Source: Gemmatimonadota bacterium
GTDB lineage: Bacteria; Gemmatimonadota; Gemmatimonadetes; Gemmatimonadales; Gemmatimonadaceae
DNA length: 56,146 nucleotides
Direction of reading: 5' to 3'
Assembly (NCBI GenBank): GCA_021299375.1
Contig: JAJTGR010000066.1
Location: 1 to 56,146, forward strand
Under the pieces are notes generated by a model, which saw nothing but the letters and a program-made list of their open reading frames with translations, made no database searches and was not told where the DNA came from. Both the position numbers and the translations under genes were made by a program. Numbering within the stretch: position 1 is the first letter of the stretch; the number at the start of each line of letters is the position of its first letter. This document shows, piece after piece, positions 48,074-56,146 of the stretch.

Positions 48074-49506
48074 GAGCCCCTCCCAACGCGGTCGATGCCG
48101 CCATCGCCGCCCTCCGCGCGCAGCTTGGCGACCGAGTCACCACGAGCGACTCGGAGCGGGACATCCACAGCCACGACGAATCGTGGCACCGCCCCCACCG
48201 GCCAGACGCCGTCGCCTTCCCGGCCTCGACCGAGGAGGTTGCCCAGATCGTGCGCACGTGCGCAGCGCACGGCGTCCCCGTGGTCGCGTACGGCACCGGC
48301 ACCGCGCTCGAGGGGGGCGCGATTCCCGAGCACGGTGGTGTGGTCGTGAACCTCCGGCGACTCGACCGCATTCTGCGAGTGAGCGCCGACGACCTCGATG
48401 CGACGGTCGAGGCGGGTGTCACGCACCAGACGCTCAACGCGCGCGTACGCGACCTCGGCCTCTTCTTCCCGATCGATCCCGGTGCCGATGCGTCGCTCGG
48501 CGGGATGGCGGCAACGCGCGCATCCGGCACCAACGCGGTGCGCTACGGCACGATGCGCGAGAACGTGCTCGGGCTCACGGTGGTGCTCGCCGACGGCCGG
48601 ATCGTGCGCACCGCCGGTCGCGCCCGGAAGTCCTCCGCTGGTTACGACCTCACGCGGCTGTTCGTGGGGAGCGAGGGAACCCTCGGGATCATCACCGAGG
48701 TCACGGTGCGCCTGGCCGGCGTACCGGAGGCGATCGCCGCCGCGGTGTGCTCGTTCGACTCGCTCGCCGGCGCGGTGGACACCGTGATCCGCACCATCCA
48801 GCTCGGTGTGCCCGTCGCGCGCATCGAGTTGCTCGACGACGTGCAGATGGACGCGGTCAATCGGTATAGCGGGCTCGCGTACCCAGTGAAGGACACGCTC
48901 TTCCTCGAGTTCCACGGATCGCCGACCTCCGTGCGCGAGGACGCGGAGCAGGTGCAGCAGCTCGCCGCCGAGCACGGAGGGGCCGCCTTCCGGTGGGCCG
49001 ACGGCCACGAGGAGCGCCGTGCGCTGTGGGCCGCACGCCACGACGTGGCCTACGCGAACAAGGCGCTGCGCCCAGGCTGCGGCCTGTGGGCCACCGACGT
49101 CTGCGTCCCGGTCTCGCGGCTTGCCGAGTGCATCCTCGAGACCAAGCGCGACCTTCGCGAGAGTGTGCTGCTTGCGCCTCTCGTGGGGCACGTCGGCGAC
49201 GGCAATTTCCATCTGGCCTTCCTCGTACGGCGTGACGACCCGCGCGAGGTGGCGGAGGCGGAGCGACTGCACGAGCGACTGGTGCGGCGCGCCCTCGCGA
49301 TGGATGGCACCTGCACGGGCGAGCACGGGATCGGCACGGGCAAGATGCGGTTCCTCACCGCCGAGTTCGGGGAGGCGGTGGACGTGATGCGCGCGATCAA
49401 GCGCGCGCTCGACCCGCGCGGGATCCTGAACCCCGGGAAGGTGCTCCCCCCCGCACCGACTTCGCCGGGCAGCGGCCTCGTGCCGCCGCCTCGTCCCCTG
49501 ACGTGA
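48070..49506 (+). CDS. FAD-linked D-2-hydroxyacid dehydrogenase (D-lactate dehydrogenase/GlcD type)
   Basis: A 478-residue VAO/PCMH flavoprotein. The FAD-binding part has YGTGTALEGGAIPEHGGVV and DPGADASLGGMAATRASGTN; the C-terminal FAD-oxidase domain has GHVGDGNFHLAFLV and GEHGIGTGKMRFL with the metal-binding His residues, and ends in DPRGILNPGKVLPP. It oxidises a D-2-hydroxy acid (D-lactate, glycolate or similar) to the 2-oxo acid, donating electrons to the respiratory chain via cytochrome c or quinone. ATG 48070 overlaps the tetR stop, so the pair is co-translated. The divergent unidentified gene may process the product. Confidence 0.9.
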   Translation: MRAPPNAVDAAIAALRAQLGDRVTTSDSERDIHSHDESWHRPHRPDAVAFPASTEEVAQIVRTCAAHGVPVVAYGTGTALEGGAIPEHGGVVVNLRRLDRILRVSADDLDATVEAGVTHQTLNARVRDLGLFFPIDPGADASLGGMAATRASGTNAVRYGTMRENVLGLTVVLADGRIVRTAGRARKSSAGYDLTRLFVGSEGTLGIITEVTVRLAGVPEAIAAAVCSFDSLAGAVDTVIRTIQLGVPVARIELLDDVQMDAVNRYSGLAYPVKDTLFLEFHGSPTSVREDAEQVQQLAAEHGGAAFRWADGHEERRALWAARHDVAYANKALRPGCGLWATDVCVPVSRLAECILETKRDLRESVLLAPLVGHVGDGNFHLAFLVRRDDPREVAEAERLHERLVRRALAMDGTCTGEHGIGTGKMRFLTAEFGEAVDVMRAIKRALDPRGILNPGKVLPPAPTSPGSGLVPPPRPLT

Positions 49507-49636
49507 CGGGCGCCGATCGGAGTCCGTGACGTCGCGCCGTTCGCGCTCGACGGCAGGGCGAACGCGCCGGTTGCGCGGGACGGTGGTGGGATCGGGACTT
49601 GCGCGGTAAGGTACGGCCAACGTCCTCCCCCTCCTC

Positions 49637-51187
49637 ATGACCCGACCCCTGCGCATCCCGCGCGGCCCCCGCGTTGCATCGCTCGGCGCCGCCGCCCTGC
49701 TGGCCCTGCTCCTGACCGGCATGGTCGGTCACGCCACCCATCAGCCTCCGCGCCAGCTGCCAGTGCAGCCCGGCTCCTTCGTCATCACCGGCGCGCAGAT
49801 TGCCGACGGCACGGGTGCTCCACTGCGCACCGCCAACGTGCGCGTGCAGGGCGACACCATCGCCGCGGTGGGCAACATCACGCCGCGCCCCGGCGAGCCG
49901 GTCATCACGGGCACTGGCCTGGTGCTGGCCCCCGGCTTCATCGACACGCACAACCATTCGTCATCGGGGCTCGAGGTGGAGCCCGCCGCGGTGTCGCAGG
50001 TCTCGCAAGGCATCACGACCGTGGCCGTCGGGCCCGATGGCAGCTCGCCGTGGCCGGTGGGGGAGTACCTGCAGCGGCTGCGCACCAAGCCGCCCACGGT
50101 GAATGTGGTGACCTTCGCCGGCCATGCTACCATTCGGCGCGAGGTCATCGGTTACGACTACAAGCGCCAGGCGACTCCCGCCGAAGTGGCGCGCATGGCG
50201 GCCCTGGTCACGCAGGCCATGAACGAAGGCGCCTTCGGCCTGAGCTCGGGGCTCGAGTACGAAGTGGGCAGCTACTCGGCCACCGACGAAGTGGTCACCA
50301 TGGCGCGCGCGGCCGGCGCGAAGGGCGGCATGTACATCTCGCACATTCGCGATGAGGCTGACCTGGCCATGGACGCCATGCGCGAAGCCATCGCCATTGG
50401 CGAGCAGGGCCGGGTGCCGGTGCAGATCACGCACATCAAGCTTGGCACCGTGGGCGTGTGGGGGCAGGCCAATCAGGCGGTCGCCATGGTGCAGGCGGCG
50501 CGACAGCGCGGGGTGGATGTCACCGCCGACGCGTATCCGTATCTCGCGTGGCAGTCCACGCCGCGTGTGCTCATTCCCAACAAGCGCTACACCGACTCGG
50601 CAAGCGTACGCCGCGGGCTGGATGACATTGGTGGCGCGAAAAACGTGCAGATCACCCGTTGGGGGGCGCACCCCGAGTTCGTGGGCAAGCGGCTCGACGA
50701 GGCCGCCCGCCGGCTGGGGGTGAGCGACATCGAGGCCTACATCCGCTTCCAGGGCGACGAGGAGTCGGGAATGATCGGCCACGCCATGACCGAGGACGAC
50801 CTGCGCACCTTCTACAAGCAGCCGTGGGTCATGGTGGCGAGCGACGGCGGCATTGCCAACAATCATCCACGCGGCGCCGGCACCTTTCCGCGGGTGCTGG
50901 GGCGGCTGGTGCGCGAACAGCAGTGGATGACACTGCCGGAAGCCATTCACAAGATGGCCGGCATGCCGGCGGCGCGACTGGGGCTGCGCGACCGCGGCAC
51001 GATCATGCCGGGAAGGAAGGCCGATCTGGTGCTCTTCGATCCCGCCACGGTGATCGACCGCGCCACCTTCGAGCAGCCGCGCGCGCTGTCCACCGGCATC
51101 GCGGGCGTGTGGGTGAACGGGGCCCTCGTCTGGAATGGCACGGCGGTGACCGACGCGCGCCCGGGGCGTGTGCTGTCGCGCCCATGA
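49637..51187 (+). CDS. Secreted D-aminoacylase-type amidohydrolase (copy 2)
   Basis: A 516-residue exported amidohydrolase of the N-acyl-D-amino-acid deacylase group, paralogous to the gene at 41776. After a signal-like N-terminus (ASLGAAALLALLLTGMVGHA) come the beta domain (FVITGAQIADGTGAPLRT), the metal site FIDTHNHSSSG, GAFGLSSGLEYE, ISHIRDEADL, QITHIKLG, then the metal Asp of VMVASDGGIAN and the closing FPRVLGRLVREQQWMTL. The D-Asp position and HxH pair are as in D-aminoacylases. ATG 49637. It is followed by a strong hairpin shared with the convergent SusD gene. Confidence 0.92.
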   Translation: MTRPLRIPRGPRVASLGAAALLALLLTGMVGHATHQPPRQLPVQPGSFVITGAQIADGTGAPLRTANVRVQGDTIAAVGNITPRPGEPVITGTGLVLAPGFIDTHNHSSSGLEVEPAAVSQVSQGITTVAVGPDGSSPWPVGEYLQRLRTKPPTVNVVTFAGHATIRREVIGYDYKRQATPAEVARMAALVTQAMNEGAFGLSSGLEYEVGSYSATDEVVTMARAAGAKGGMYISHIRDEADLAMDAMREAIAIGEQGRVPVQITHIKLGTVGVWGQANQAVAMVQAARQRGVDVTADAYPYLAWQSTPRVLIPNKRYTDSASVRRGLDDIGGAKNVQITRWGAHPEFVGKRLDEAARRLGVSDIEAYIRFQGDEESGMIGHAMTEDDLRTFYKQPWVMVASDGGIANNHPRGAGTFPRVLGRLVREQQWMTLPEAIHKMAGMPAARLGLRDRGTIMPGRKADLVLFDPATVIDRATFEQPRALSTGIAGVWVNGALVWNGTAVTDARPGRVLSRP

Positions 51188-51207
51188 GTCGCAACCGATG
51201 GATGCAC

Positions 51208-51249
51208 GCAGGGGGTGGGCACCGGCGCCTGCCGATGCCCACCCCCTGC
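51208..51249. terminator. Bidirectional hairpin between D-aminoacylase and susD-like gene
   Basis: GCAGGGGGTGGGCA and TGCCCACCCCCTGC form a 14-bp perfect stem with a 14-base loop, centred between the convergent stop codons at 51187 and 51276. No T-run is present in either direction; the long stem should still block both transcripts. Confidence 0.7.
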
Positions 51250-51275
51250 CTGTTCGTGTCCAGACCGCGAGCGGC

Positions 51276-52661
51276 TCAGTAGCCCGGGTTCTGCGTCAGC
51301 TGCGGCGACACACGGACGTCGCGGATGGGGATGGGGAAGAGCGCCTGGCCTGGGCGGTCCTGAATGCCCTTCACCTGAATCACCTTCCCGAGCCGGATGA
51401 GGTCGGGCCAGCGATCGCCCTCGAGCGCGAGTTCGAGACGCCGCTCAAGTTCGATCTGGTTGATCACGTCGGCCTGCGTGGTGACCTGCGTGCCCAGCGC
51501 GTGCGGCGCGAGGCCGGCGCGAATGCGCACCTTGTTGTACTGCGCCACGGCCTCGGGGAGTCGGTTGAGGCGCGCGAGCGCTTCGGCCTTGATGAGCACC
51601 ACCTCGGCGAGACGAATCACGTGGATGTGCTCCGTGCCCGGCCGGGCCGACCACTTCACGCCGTTGAGCGGGCGGGACGCGACGCCGCTGGGGGCAACGC
51701 TGGCGGCCTTCCGCAGGTCACCGGCGGGATACGCCGCGTCGAGGTTGGCGCTGGGCGCCACTTCGGCGCGACCGACCGAGAGGTAGTAGTTGCTCAGGCC
51801 GTTGGTTTCGGTGGCGTTGAAGGCGATGCGGAAGATGTCCTCCGTCGTGTTGTTGCCGGCCGCCGAGAAGAGCGACGCGTACGGCACCACGAGCGTGTCC
51901 CGCCCCGCGAGCACAGCGTTGGCCGCATCCAGCGCCGCCTGATAATCCGCCTGGCTGTTGCCGTTCCCCGGGAGCCCGGCCCGGTAGAAGAGCACGCGGG
52001 CGCGGAGCGCGCGCGCCGCCGTGGCGGTGGCGTAACGGGTGTTGGTGGTGTTGCGGGTGAGGGTCTGGGCGCTGTCGAGATCCTTGAGAATCTGCGTGTA
52101 CACCTCGGTCACCGGCGTCCGGACGTAGTTCTTCGACTCGTCGGGCCCGGTGGTGACCTTGGTGGGGATGGGGACCGCCCCCCAGTACTTCACGAGATTG
52201 TGGAAACCGAGGGCGCGGATGAAGTACGCCTGCCCCATGACATCGGCACGGGTGGCCTCGGGAATGGTGGGGACGGTGGGGACCACATCGATGAGCAGGT
52301 TCGCACGATTCACGCTGGAGTAGATCGCCGTCCAGAAGGCGGTGACCTCCGAGTTGTCGGCCTGCATGCGGTTGGTCTGCATCTCCCCGAGGTACTGGAA
52401 GGTGCCCGACCACACCGTGTTGTCGGCGGCGAGGTCGCCCACGAGGAGCGCCGAGAGGCCGTAGTAGCTGCCGCTCTGCAGCGCGTCGTAGGCGCCGTTG
52501 AGCGAGGCGGTGGCCGTGGCGGCATCCTGGATCATCTGATCCTGCGGCAGCGACGTCACCGGCTCCGTCTGGAGAATGCTGTCGCACGCGGTGGTGGCGG
52601 CCACGGCAGCCAGGGCGACGAGGCGCGCGAGCGATCGGGTACGGGTCGTGAGAGCAGTCAT
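51276..52661 (-). CDS. RagB/SusD family nutrient-binding outer membrane lipoprotein
   Basis: A 461-residue lipoprotein of the SusD/RagB family: signal and lipobox in LVALAAVAATTAC, then the all-helical TPR-like fold with SVNRANLLIDVVP, FIRALGFHNLVKYWGAVPI, IRLAEVVLIKAEALARLNRL and the C-terminal IELERRLELALEGDRWPDLIRLGK. It forms a surface lid over the SusC barrel and binds the substrate before import. The ATG at 52661 overlaps the SusC stop region by four bases apart; an ATG nine bases upstream is possible. No polysaccharide-degrading enzyme is adjacent, so the substrate may be a peptide or small glycan. Confidence 0.93.
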   Translation of the reverse strand: MTALTTRTRSLARLVALAAVAATTACDSILQTEPVTSLPQDQMIQDAATATASLNGAYDALQSGSYYGLSALLVGDLAADNTVWSGTFQYLGEMQTNRMQADNSEVTAFWTAIYSSVNRANLLIDVVPTVPTIPEATRADVMGQAYFIRALGFHNLVKYWGAVPIPTKVTTGPDESKNYVRTPVTEVYTQILKDLDSAQTLTRNTTNTRYATATAARALRARVLFYRAGLPGNGNSQADYQAALDAANAVLAGRDTLVVPYASLFSAAGNNTTEDIFRIAFNATETNGLSNYYLSVGRAEVAPSANLDAAYPAGDLRKAASVAPSGVASRPLNGVKWSARPGTEHIHVIRLAEVVLIKAEALARLNRLPEAVAQYNKVRIRAGLAPHALGTQVTTQADVINQIELERRLELALEGDRWPDLIRLGKVIQVKGIQDRPGQALFPIPIRDVRVSPQLTQNPGY

Positions 52662-52663
52662 GA

Positions 52664-55600
52664 TCACCATCCGGCGTTGATGCCCACGGTCCACGTGCGG
52701 GCCAGGGGGTACGCGTAGAAATCGACGCCCAGCGAGAGGTTCGCGTTGGTGCCGGCGGAGTTGACGTCGGGGTTGTAGCCCGTGTAGTTGGTCCACGTGA
52801 CGAGGTTGCGGCCGCTCACGTAGAGACGGGCGTTGTCGGCGCGCATCTGCTTCGCGAGCGACGCCGGGAGGCGCCAACCCAGGGTGACCTCCTGCAGGCG
52901 CACGAAGGAGCCGTCCTCGATGAAGCGATCGGACATGAAGCGGGCGCCGCCGGTGCTGCCCATGCGGGGCTGGTTGGTGATGTCGCCCGGCTTCTGCCAG
53001 CGGTTGCGCACGTTGCCGAACTTGTTGTCCGACGAGTTGCCGCCGTCGTCGGCGAAGAGGCGGTTCATGTTGAGGATCTCGTTCCCCTGCGTGAACTGCA
53101 GGAACGCGCGAAGGTCGAAGCCCTTCCAGCGCATCGCGTTGGTGAGACCGCCGAAGTAGTCCGGCTGGGCGCTGCCCAGGTTGGTGGACAGGTCGGCCGT
53201 CACGGGCGAGGTCGTTTCGCCGCCGTCGCCGCGGCGATAGATGGCGTTGCCGGTGGCGGGATCCACGCGCAGGAAATCGAAGACGAAGAACGTGCCGATG
53301 GGCTTGCCCACCATGGCCACGCTCGTGAGGCGTCCCGAGGTGGTGGAGTTCACCGGCTGGCCGTCGGAGAGGGCGGTGATGAGGTTGCGGTTCCAGGTGA
53401 TGTTGAGGTCACTGGTCCACTCGAAGCCGCCGCTGCCGGGGCGCCGGATGTTCACCGTCTGCAGCTGCAGGTCGACGCCGCGGTTGCGCAGTGAGCCGAC
53501 GTTGTCGGCCACGGTGGTATAGCCGCTGGTGGCGGCCACCGGCCGGTTGACGAGCAGGTCGGCGGTGGCGCGGTTGTACCAGTCCACCACGACGTTCACC
53601 CGCCCGTTGAGGAAGCCCATGTCGGCACCGACGTCGGTCTCGGTGGTGCGCTCCCAGCGCAGGTTGGGGTTGCCCAGCTGCGAGGGCGCGAGGCCGGCCA
53701 CGCCGGCGTACGGATTGGCGGCGGCCAGCGTCCGGCTGCCGAAGTCGGCGATCTGCTGATTGCCCGTGGTGCCGCGGCTGGCGCGCAGCTTGAGGGTCAT
53801 GAGGCGGGAAAGCGCGCCGGCCCACGTCTCGTCACTCACCGTCCAGGCGCCCGAGAGCGCCGCAAAGTTGCCGTAGCGGCTGTTGTCGCCGAAGCGCGAG
53901 GAGCCGTCACGCCGCAGGCTCGCGGTCAGCACGTAGCGCTCGCGCCATGTCCAGTTGGCACGACTGAAGTACGAGACGAGCGTATTCTCGGTCTCGCCGC
54001 CGTCGAACACGGAGACCTGGGCCGCGTTGCGCACATAGCGCTCGAAGCCGGTGGGGAATCCGGTGCCGGCGACGTAGTTGAAGTTGGTGGAGTTGCGCTC
54101 CTGACTGGCGCCGGCGGTGAGGCGCAGCGTCTGGTTGTCGGAGTCGAGGACATCCCAGTTGCCGAAGGTTTCGGCCAGGAATCGGTAGGCGCGGGTGCGC
54201 CCGTTGGCGCCCTCGCCGCCCACGCTGGCGCTCACGGCGCGATCCACCTTCGGGGAGCGCCACCGGAGTTCGTCGAGCGCGTAGATATCGGTGCCCAAGC
54301 GCGCGGACAGGGAGATCCGGTCGGAGACGGCGTAGCGCGCCTCGGTGTTGCCGAGCGCGCGCAGCGTGTTGACGTTGAGCGAGCTGTAGGTGGCGGTGGC
54401 CACCGGGTTGGAGTAGATGAGCCCATTGGCGATGCCGGCGAAGCCGAAGACGTTGCCGCGCACCGGTGAGAAGGGCTGCATGGCCAGCGCGTTGGTCACG
54501 ATGCCGTCGATGTTCTGGTCGCCGGGCACGCGGTCGTTCGATTCGCGGGTGAGGCCGATGTTGGAGGTGATGGTGAGCTTGCTGGTGGCCTGCGCGTCGG
54601 TGTTGAGGCGAAGCGCCTGGCGCTGGTAGTCGGAGCCGATGACGATGCCCGTCTGCCGCGTGTCGCTGCCGCTGAGGAACATGCGCAGGCGGTCGGTACC
54701 GCCGCTCACGCTCAGGTTGACCTCACTCATGGGCGCCTGACGGAAGACCGCGTCCTGCCAGTCGGTGCTGATGCTGTCGGTGCCGGGGGCGAAGCGCGGG
54801 GCCAGCCCCTGATTGGTACGCGCCTCGTTCATCACCGCCACGTACTCGGAGGCGTTGAGCAGGTCGACCTTCTTCTCCACCTGCTGAGAGGCGGTGTACG
54901 CACTCATGTTGAAGCGGAAGCGGTTGCCGCCGGCACCACGCTTGGTGGTGATGACGACCACGCCGTTGGAGCCACGCGAGCCGTAGATGGCCGCGGCGGC
55001 GGCGTCCTTGAGCACGTCGATGGAGGCGATGTCGTCGGGGTTGATGCCCGAAATGGGCGTCATGCGCTGGCCGCTGGTGCCGGTGATCTGTTCGAAGGTC
55101 CCCTGCAGCATGGGCACCCCGTCGATCACGTAGAGCGGCTGGCTGCCGGCGTTGAGCGAGGCGGGGCCGCGGATGCGCACCGACACGCCGCCGCCAGGCT
55201 CACCGCTGTTCTGCATGACCTGCACACCGGGCACACGCCCCTGCAGCGCGTTGTCCACGCTCACCACGGGAATGGCGTCGAAGGCGCTGCTGTCCACGCT
55301 GGCGATGGCGTTGCTGACGGTGGCGCGACGGCTGCTGCCGTAGCCGGTGGCAACGACGGTGCTGAGCACCGCGGCCACGGGGCGCAGCCGGATGTCCAGC
55401 GTGACGGTGCTGCCGGCCGTCAGATCGACGGTGCGCTGCACGGCCGCATACCCCAGGCGCTGCGCGCGCACGGTGACGCGGCCGGCGGGCACGCCCGTGA
55501 GCTGGTAGGTGCCGGCCTCGCTGGTGGCCGCGCGCGCCGGCGCGCCAGCGACGGTCATCTGCACACCGGCCACCGGGCGGCCAGTGGCGGAGTCGGTGAC

Positions 55601-55756
55601 CGTACCGCGCACGGTGCCGGACGCCCCCTGCGCCAACACCGCCGGGGCGGTGGCTGACGCCATCAGGACGCCGGCCAGTGCGGCGAGGGACGCCACGCGC
55701 GACGGCGCGGGCGCTCTCCCCACCACGACGGACCACAACCATCGGAGAGCAAGCAT
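52664..55756 (-). CDS. SusC/RagA family TonB-linked outer membrane protein
   Basis: A 1030-residue TonB-dependent transporter. A signal peptide (to about LAQ at 43) leads to a carboxypeptidase D-like regulatory domain (GTVRGTVTDSATGRPVAGVQ), then the plug with LQGRVPGVQVMQ, VRIRGPASLN, LYVIDGVP and IDVLKDAAAAAIYGSRG, and a 22-strand barrel ending in YPLARTWTVGINAGW. SusC barrels import oligosaccharides or peptides with SusD. It is the first gene of a two-gene operon: AGGAGG lies 6 bases before the ATG at 55756, the best ribosome site in the window, and the stop lies next to the SusD start. Confidence 0.95.
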   Translation of the reverse strand: MLALRWLWSVVVGRAPAPSRVASLAALAGVLMASATAPAVLAQGASGTVRGTVTDSATGRPVAGVQMTVAGAPARAATSEAGTYQLTGVPAGRVTVRAQRLGYAAVQRTVDLTAGSTVTLDIRLRPVAAVLSTVVATGYGSSRRATVSNAIASVDSSAFDAIPVVSVDNALQGRVPGVQVMQNSGEPGGGVSVRIRGPASLNAGSQPLYVIDGVPMLQGTFEQITGTSGQRMTPISGINPDDIASIDVLKDAAAAAIYGSRGSNGVVVITTKRGAGGNRFRFNMSAYTASQQVEKKVDLLNASEYVAVMNEARTNQGLAPRFAPGTDSISTDWQDAVFRQAPMSEVNLSVSGGTDRLRMFLSGSDTRQTGIVIGSDYQRQALRLNTDAQATSKLTITSNIGLTRESNDRVPGDQNIDGIVTNALAMQPFSPVRGNVFGFAGIANGLIYSNPVATATYSSLNVNTLRALGNTEARYAVSDRISLSARLGTDIYALDELRWRSPKVDRAVSASVGGEGANGRTRAYRFLAETFGNWDVLDSDNQTLRLTAGASQERNSTNFNYVAGTGFPTGFERYVRNAAQVSVFDGGETENTLVSYFSRANWTWRERYVLTASLRRDGSSRFGDNSRYGNFAALSGAWTVSDETWAGALSRLMTLKLRASRGTTGNQQIADFGSRTLAAANPYAGVAGLAPSQLGNPNLRWERTTETDVGADMGFLNGRVNVVVDWYNRATADLLVNRPVAATSGYTTVADNVGSLRNRGVDLQLQTVNIRRPGSGGFEWTSDLNITWNRNLITALSDGQPVNSTTSGRLTSVAMVGKPIGTFFVFDFLRVDPATGNAIYRRGDGGETTSPVTADLSTNLGSAQPDYFGGLTNAMRWKGFDLRAFLQFTQGNEILNMNRLFADDGGNSSDNKFGNVRNRWQKPGDITNQPRMGSTGGARFMSDRFIEDGSFVRLQEVTLGWRLPASLAKQMRADNARLYVSGRNLVTWTNYTGYNPDVNSAGTNANLSLGVDFYAYPLARTWTVGINAGW

Positions 55757-56146
55757 GAATTCCTCCTGGAACGGAGTTGCGGAACAGGGATTGCACAGGG
55801 GGTGGATCAACGGTGCCGCCAGTATACGGCGCGGTCGCCTCGTCGGCGAGCATGACGGAGGCCCGGCCGGGGGCGCCGGGGGCGTCCGACCGCCGTCCCG
55901 GCCGTGGTCGACAACGCCTTCGGAGCGGCGGCGCCTTGCCGAACCCCAGTTTCCTCGTCCGCCAGCGGCCATGGGCTCGCGCCCAGCACGCATCGGGGGC
56001 GCGGACTAGCCTGCATTTCTCACCAGCTCGGCCAATTCAGACCGAGTGACGCGTGGTGAGCGTGGTGGCGGTGGGGTGTTGATCGCGGGGCGTGTTCGGC
56101 GAGTGATTTGGCTTGCCGAGCGGGGCGATCGGCGGGTGACGGCCCC
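55757..56146. other. Right-edge region upstream of the SusC gene
   Basis: About 390 bases containing the SusC ribosome site (AGGAGG just before 55757) and presumably its promoter. At 56006-56146 a leftward frame could be the 3' end of another gene (ending SELAELVRNAG), and a rightward frame also runs off the edge; neither is long enough to support. No RNA gene is seen. Confidence 0.4.

Noticed and set aside
56006-56146. Possible 3' end of a leftward gene at the right edge (ending SELAELVRNAG)
   Set aside because: Only about 46 codons are visible, Pro/Arg-rich, and a rightward frame is also open; direction cannot be decided without the next sequence.

Overview
The window is GC-rich chromosomal DNA that is densely coded on both strands. 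The gene content suggests a Gemmatimonadota (Gemmatimonas-like) bacterium: a SusC/SusD pair, a secreted Asp-box (sortilin-like) protein next to a secreted S9 peptidase, paired M16 peptidases, many secreted or lipoprotein enzymes, and a PEP-CTERM protein. This assignment is inferred from protein families and was not tested by phylogeny. No rRNA, tRNA, CRISPR array, insertion sequence or integrase was seen.

Left end (1-8 kb): an IorAB-type molybdenum hydroxylase (the large subunit runs off the left edge), a divergent cytochrome c that looks 5'-truncated, a peptidoglycan amidase with SH3b domains, then a leftward run of an epimerase-like exported protein, a small membrane protein, a MazG-type pyrophosphohydrolase and TrmL.

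Oxidative stress (7.6-11 kb): oxyR and katG are divergent. OxyR keeps both redox cysteines at residues 199 and 208, and the intergenic region carries an OxyR-like operator abutting a plausible katG promoter. A decayed four-helix-bundle ORF follows.

Aryl-CoA catabolism (11.5-20 kb): eight leftward genes joined by 4-base overlaps or gaps of 2-4 bases encode a flavin monooxygenase/old-yellow-enzyme fusion, an SDR, a MarR regulator, two crotonases, an acyl-CoA dehydrogenase, an aryl-CoA ligase and a RidA-like protein. This is the gene set of the hybrid 2-aminobenzoyl-CoA (or salicylyl-CoA) route. The ligase would form the CoA thioester, the fusion would hydroxylate and dearomatise the ring, and the remaining enzymes would carry out beta-oxidation-like steps.

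Middle (20-37 kb): a second leftward set (Asp-box protein, unknown small protein, MpaA, fused SpmA/SpmB) is followed by an S9 peptidase, a DUF3500 protein, a GNAT acetyltransferase, a selenium-binding-like lipoprotein, a SugE/Gdx exporter, a photolyase and a catalytic/non-catalytic M16 pair.

Right part (37-56 kb): an orphan contractile tail sheath gene, an ABC-F ATPase, a small secreted protein, a D-aminoacylase-type amidohydrolase, an L,D-transpeptidase-like protein, a PEP-CTERM protein, an unrecognised 453-residue protein divergent from a TetR/D-2-hydroxyacid dehydrogenase pair, a second D-aminoacylase-type enzyme, and a SusC/SusD pair. Several enzymes act on peptidoglycan fragments or D-amino acids, which suggests scavenging or recycling of cell-wall material.
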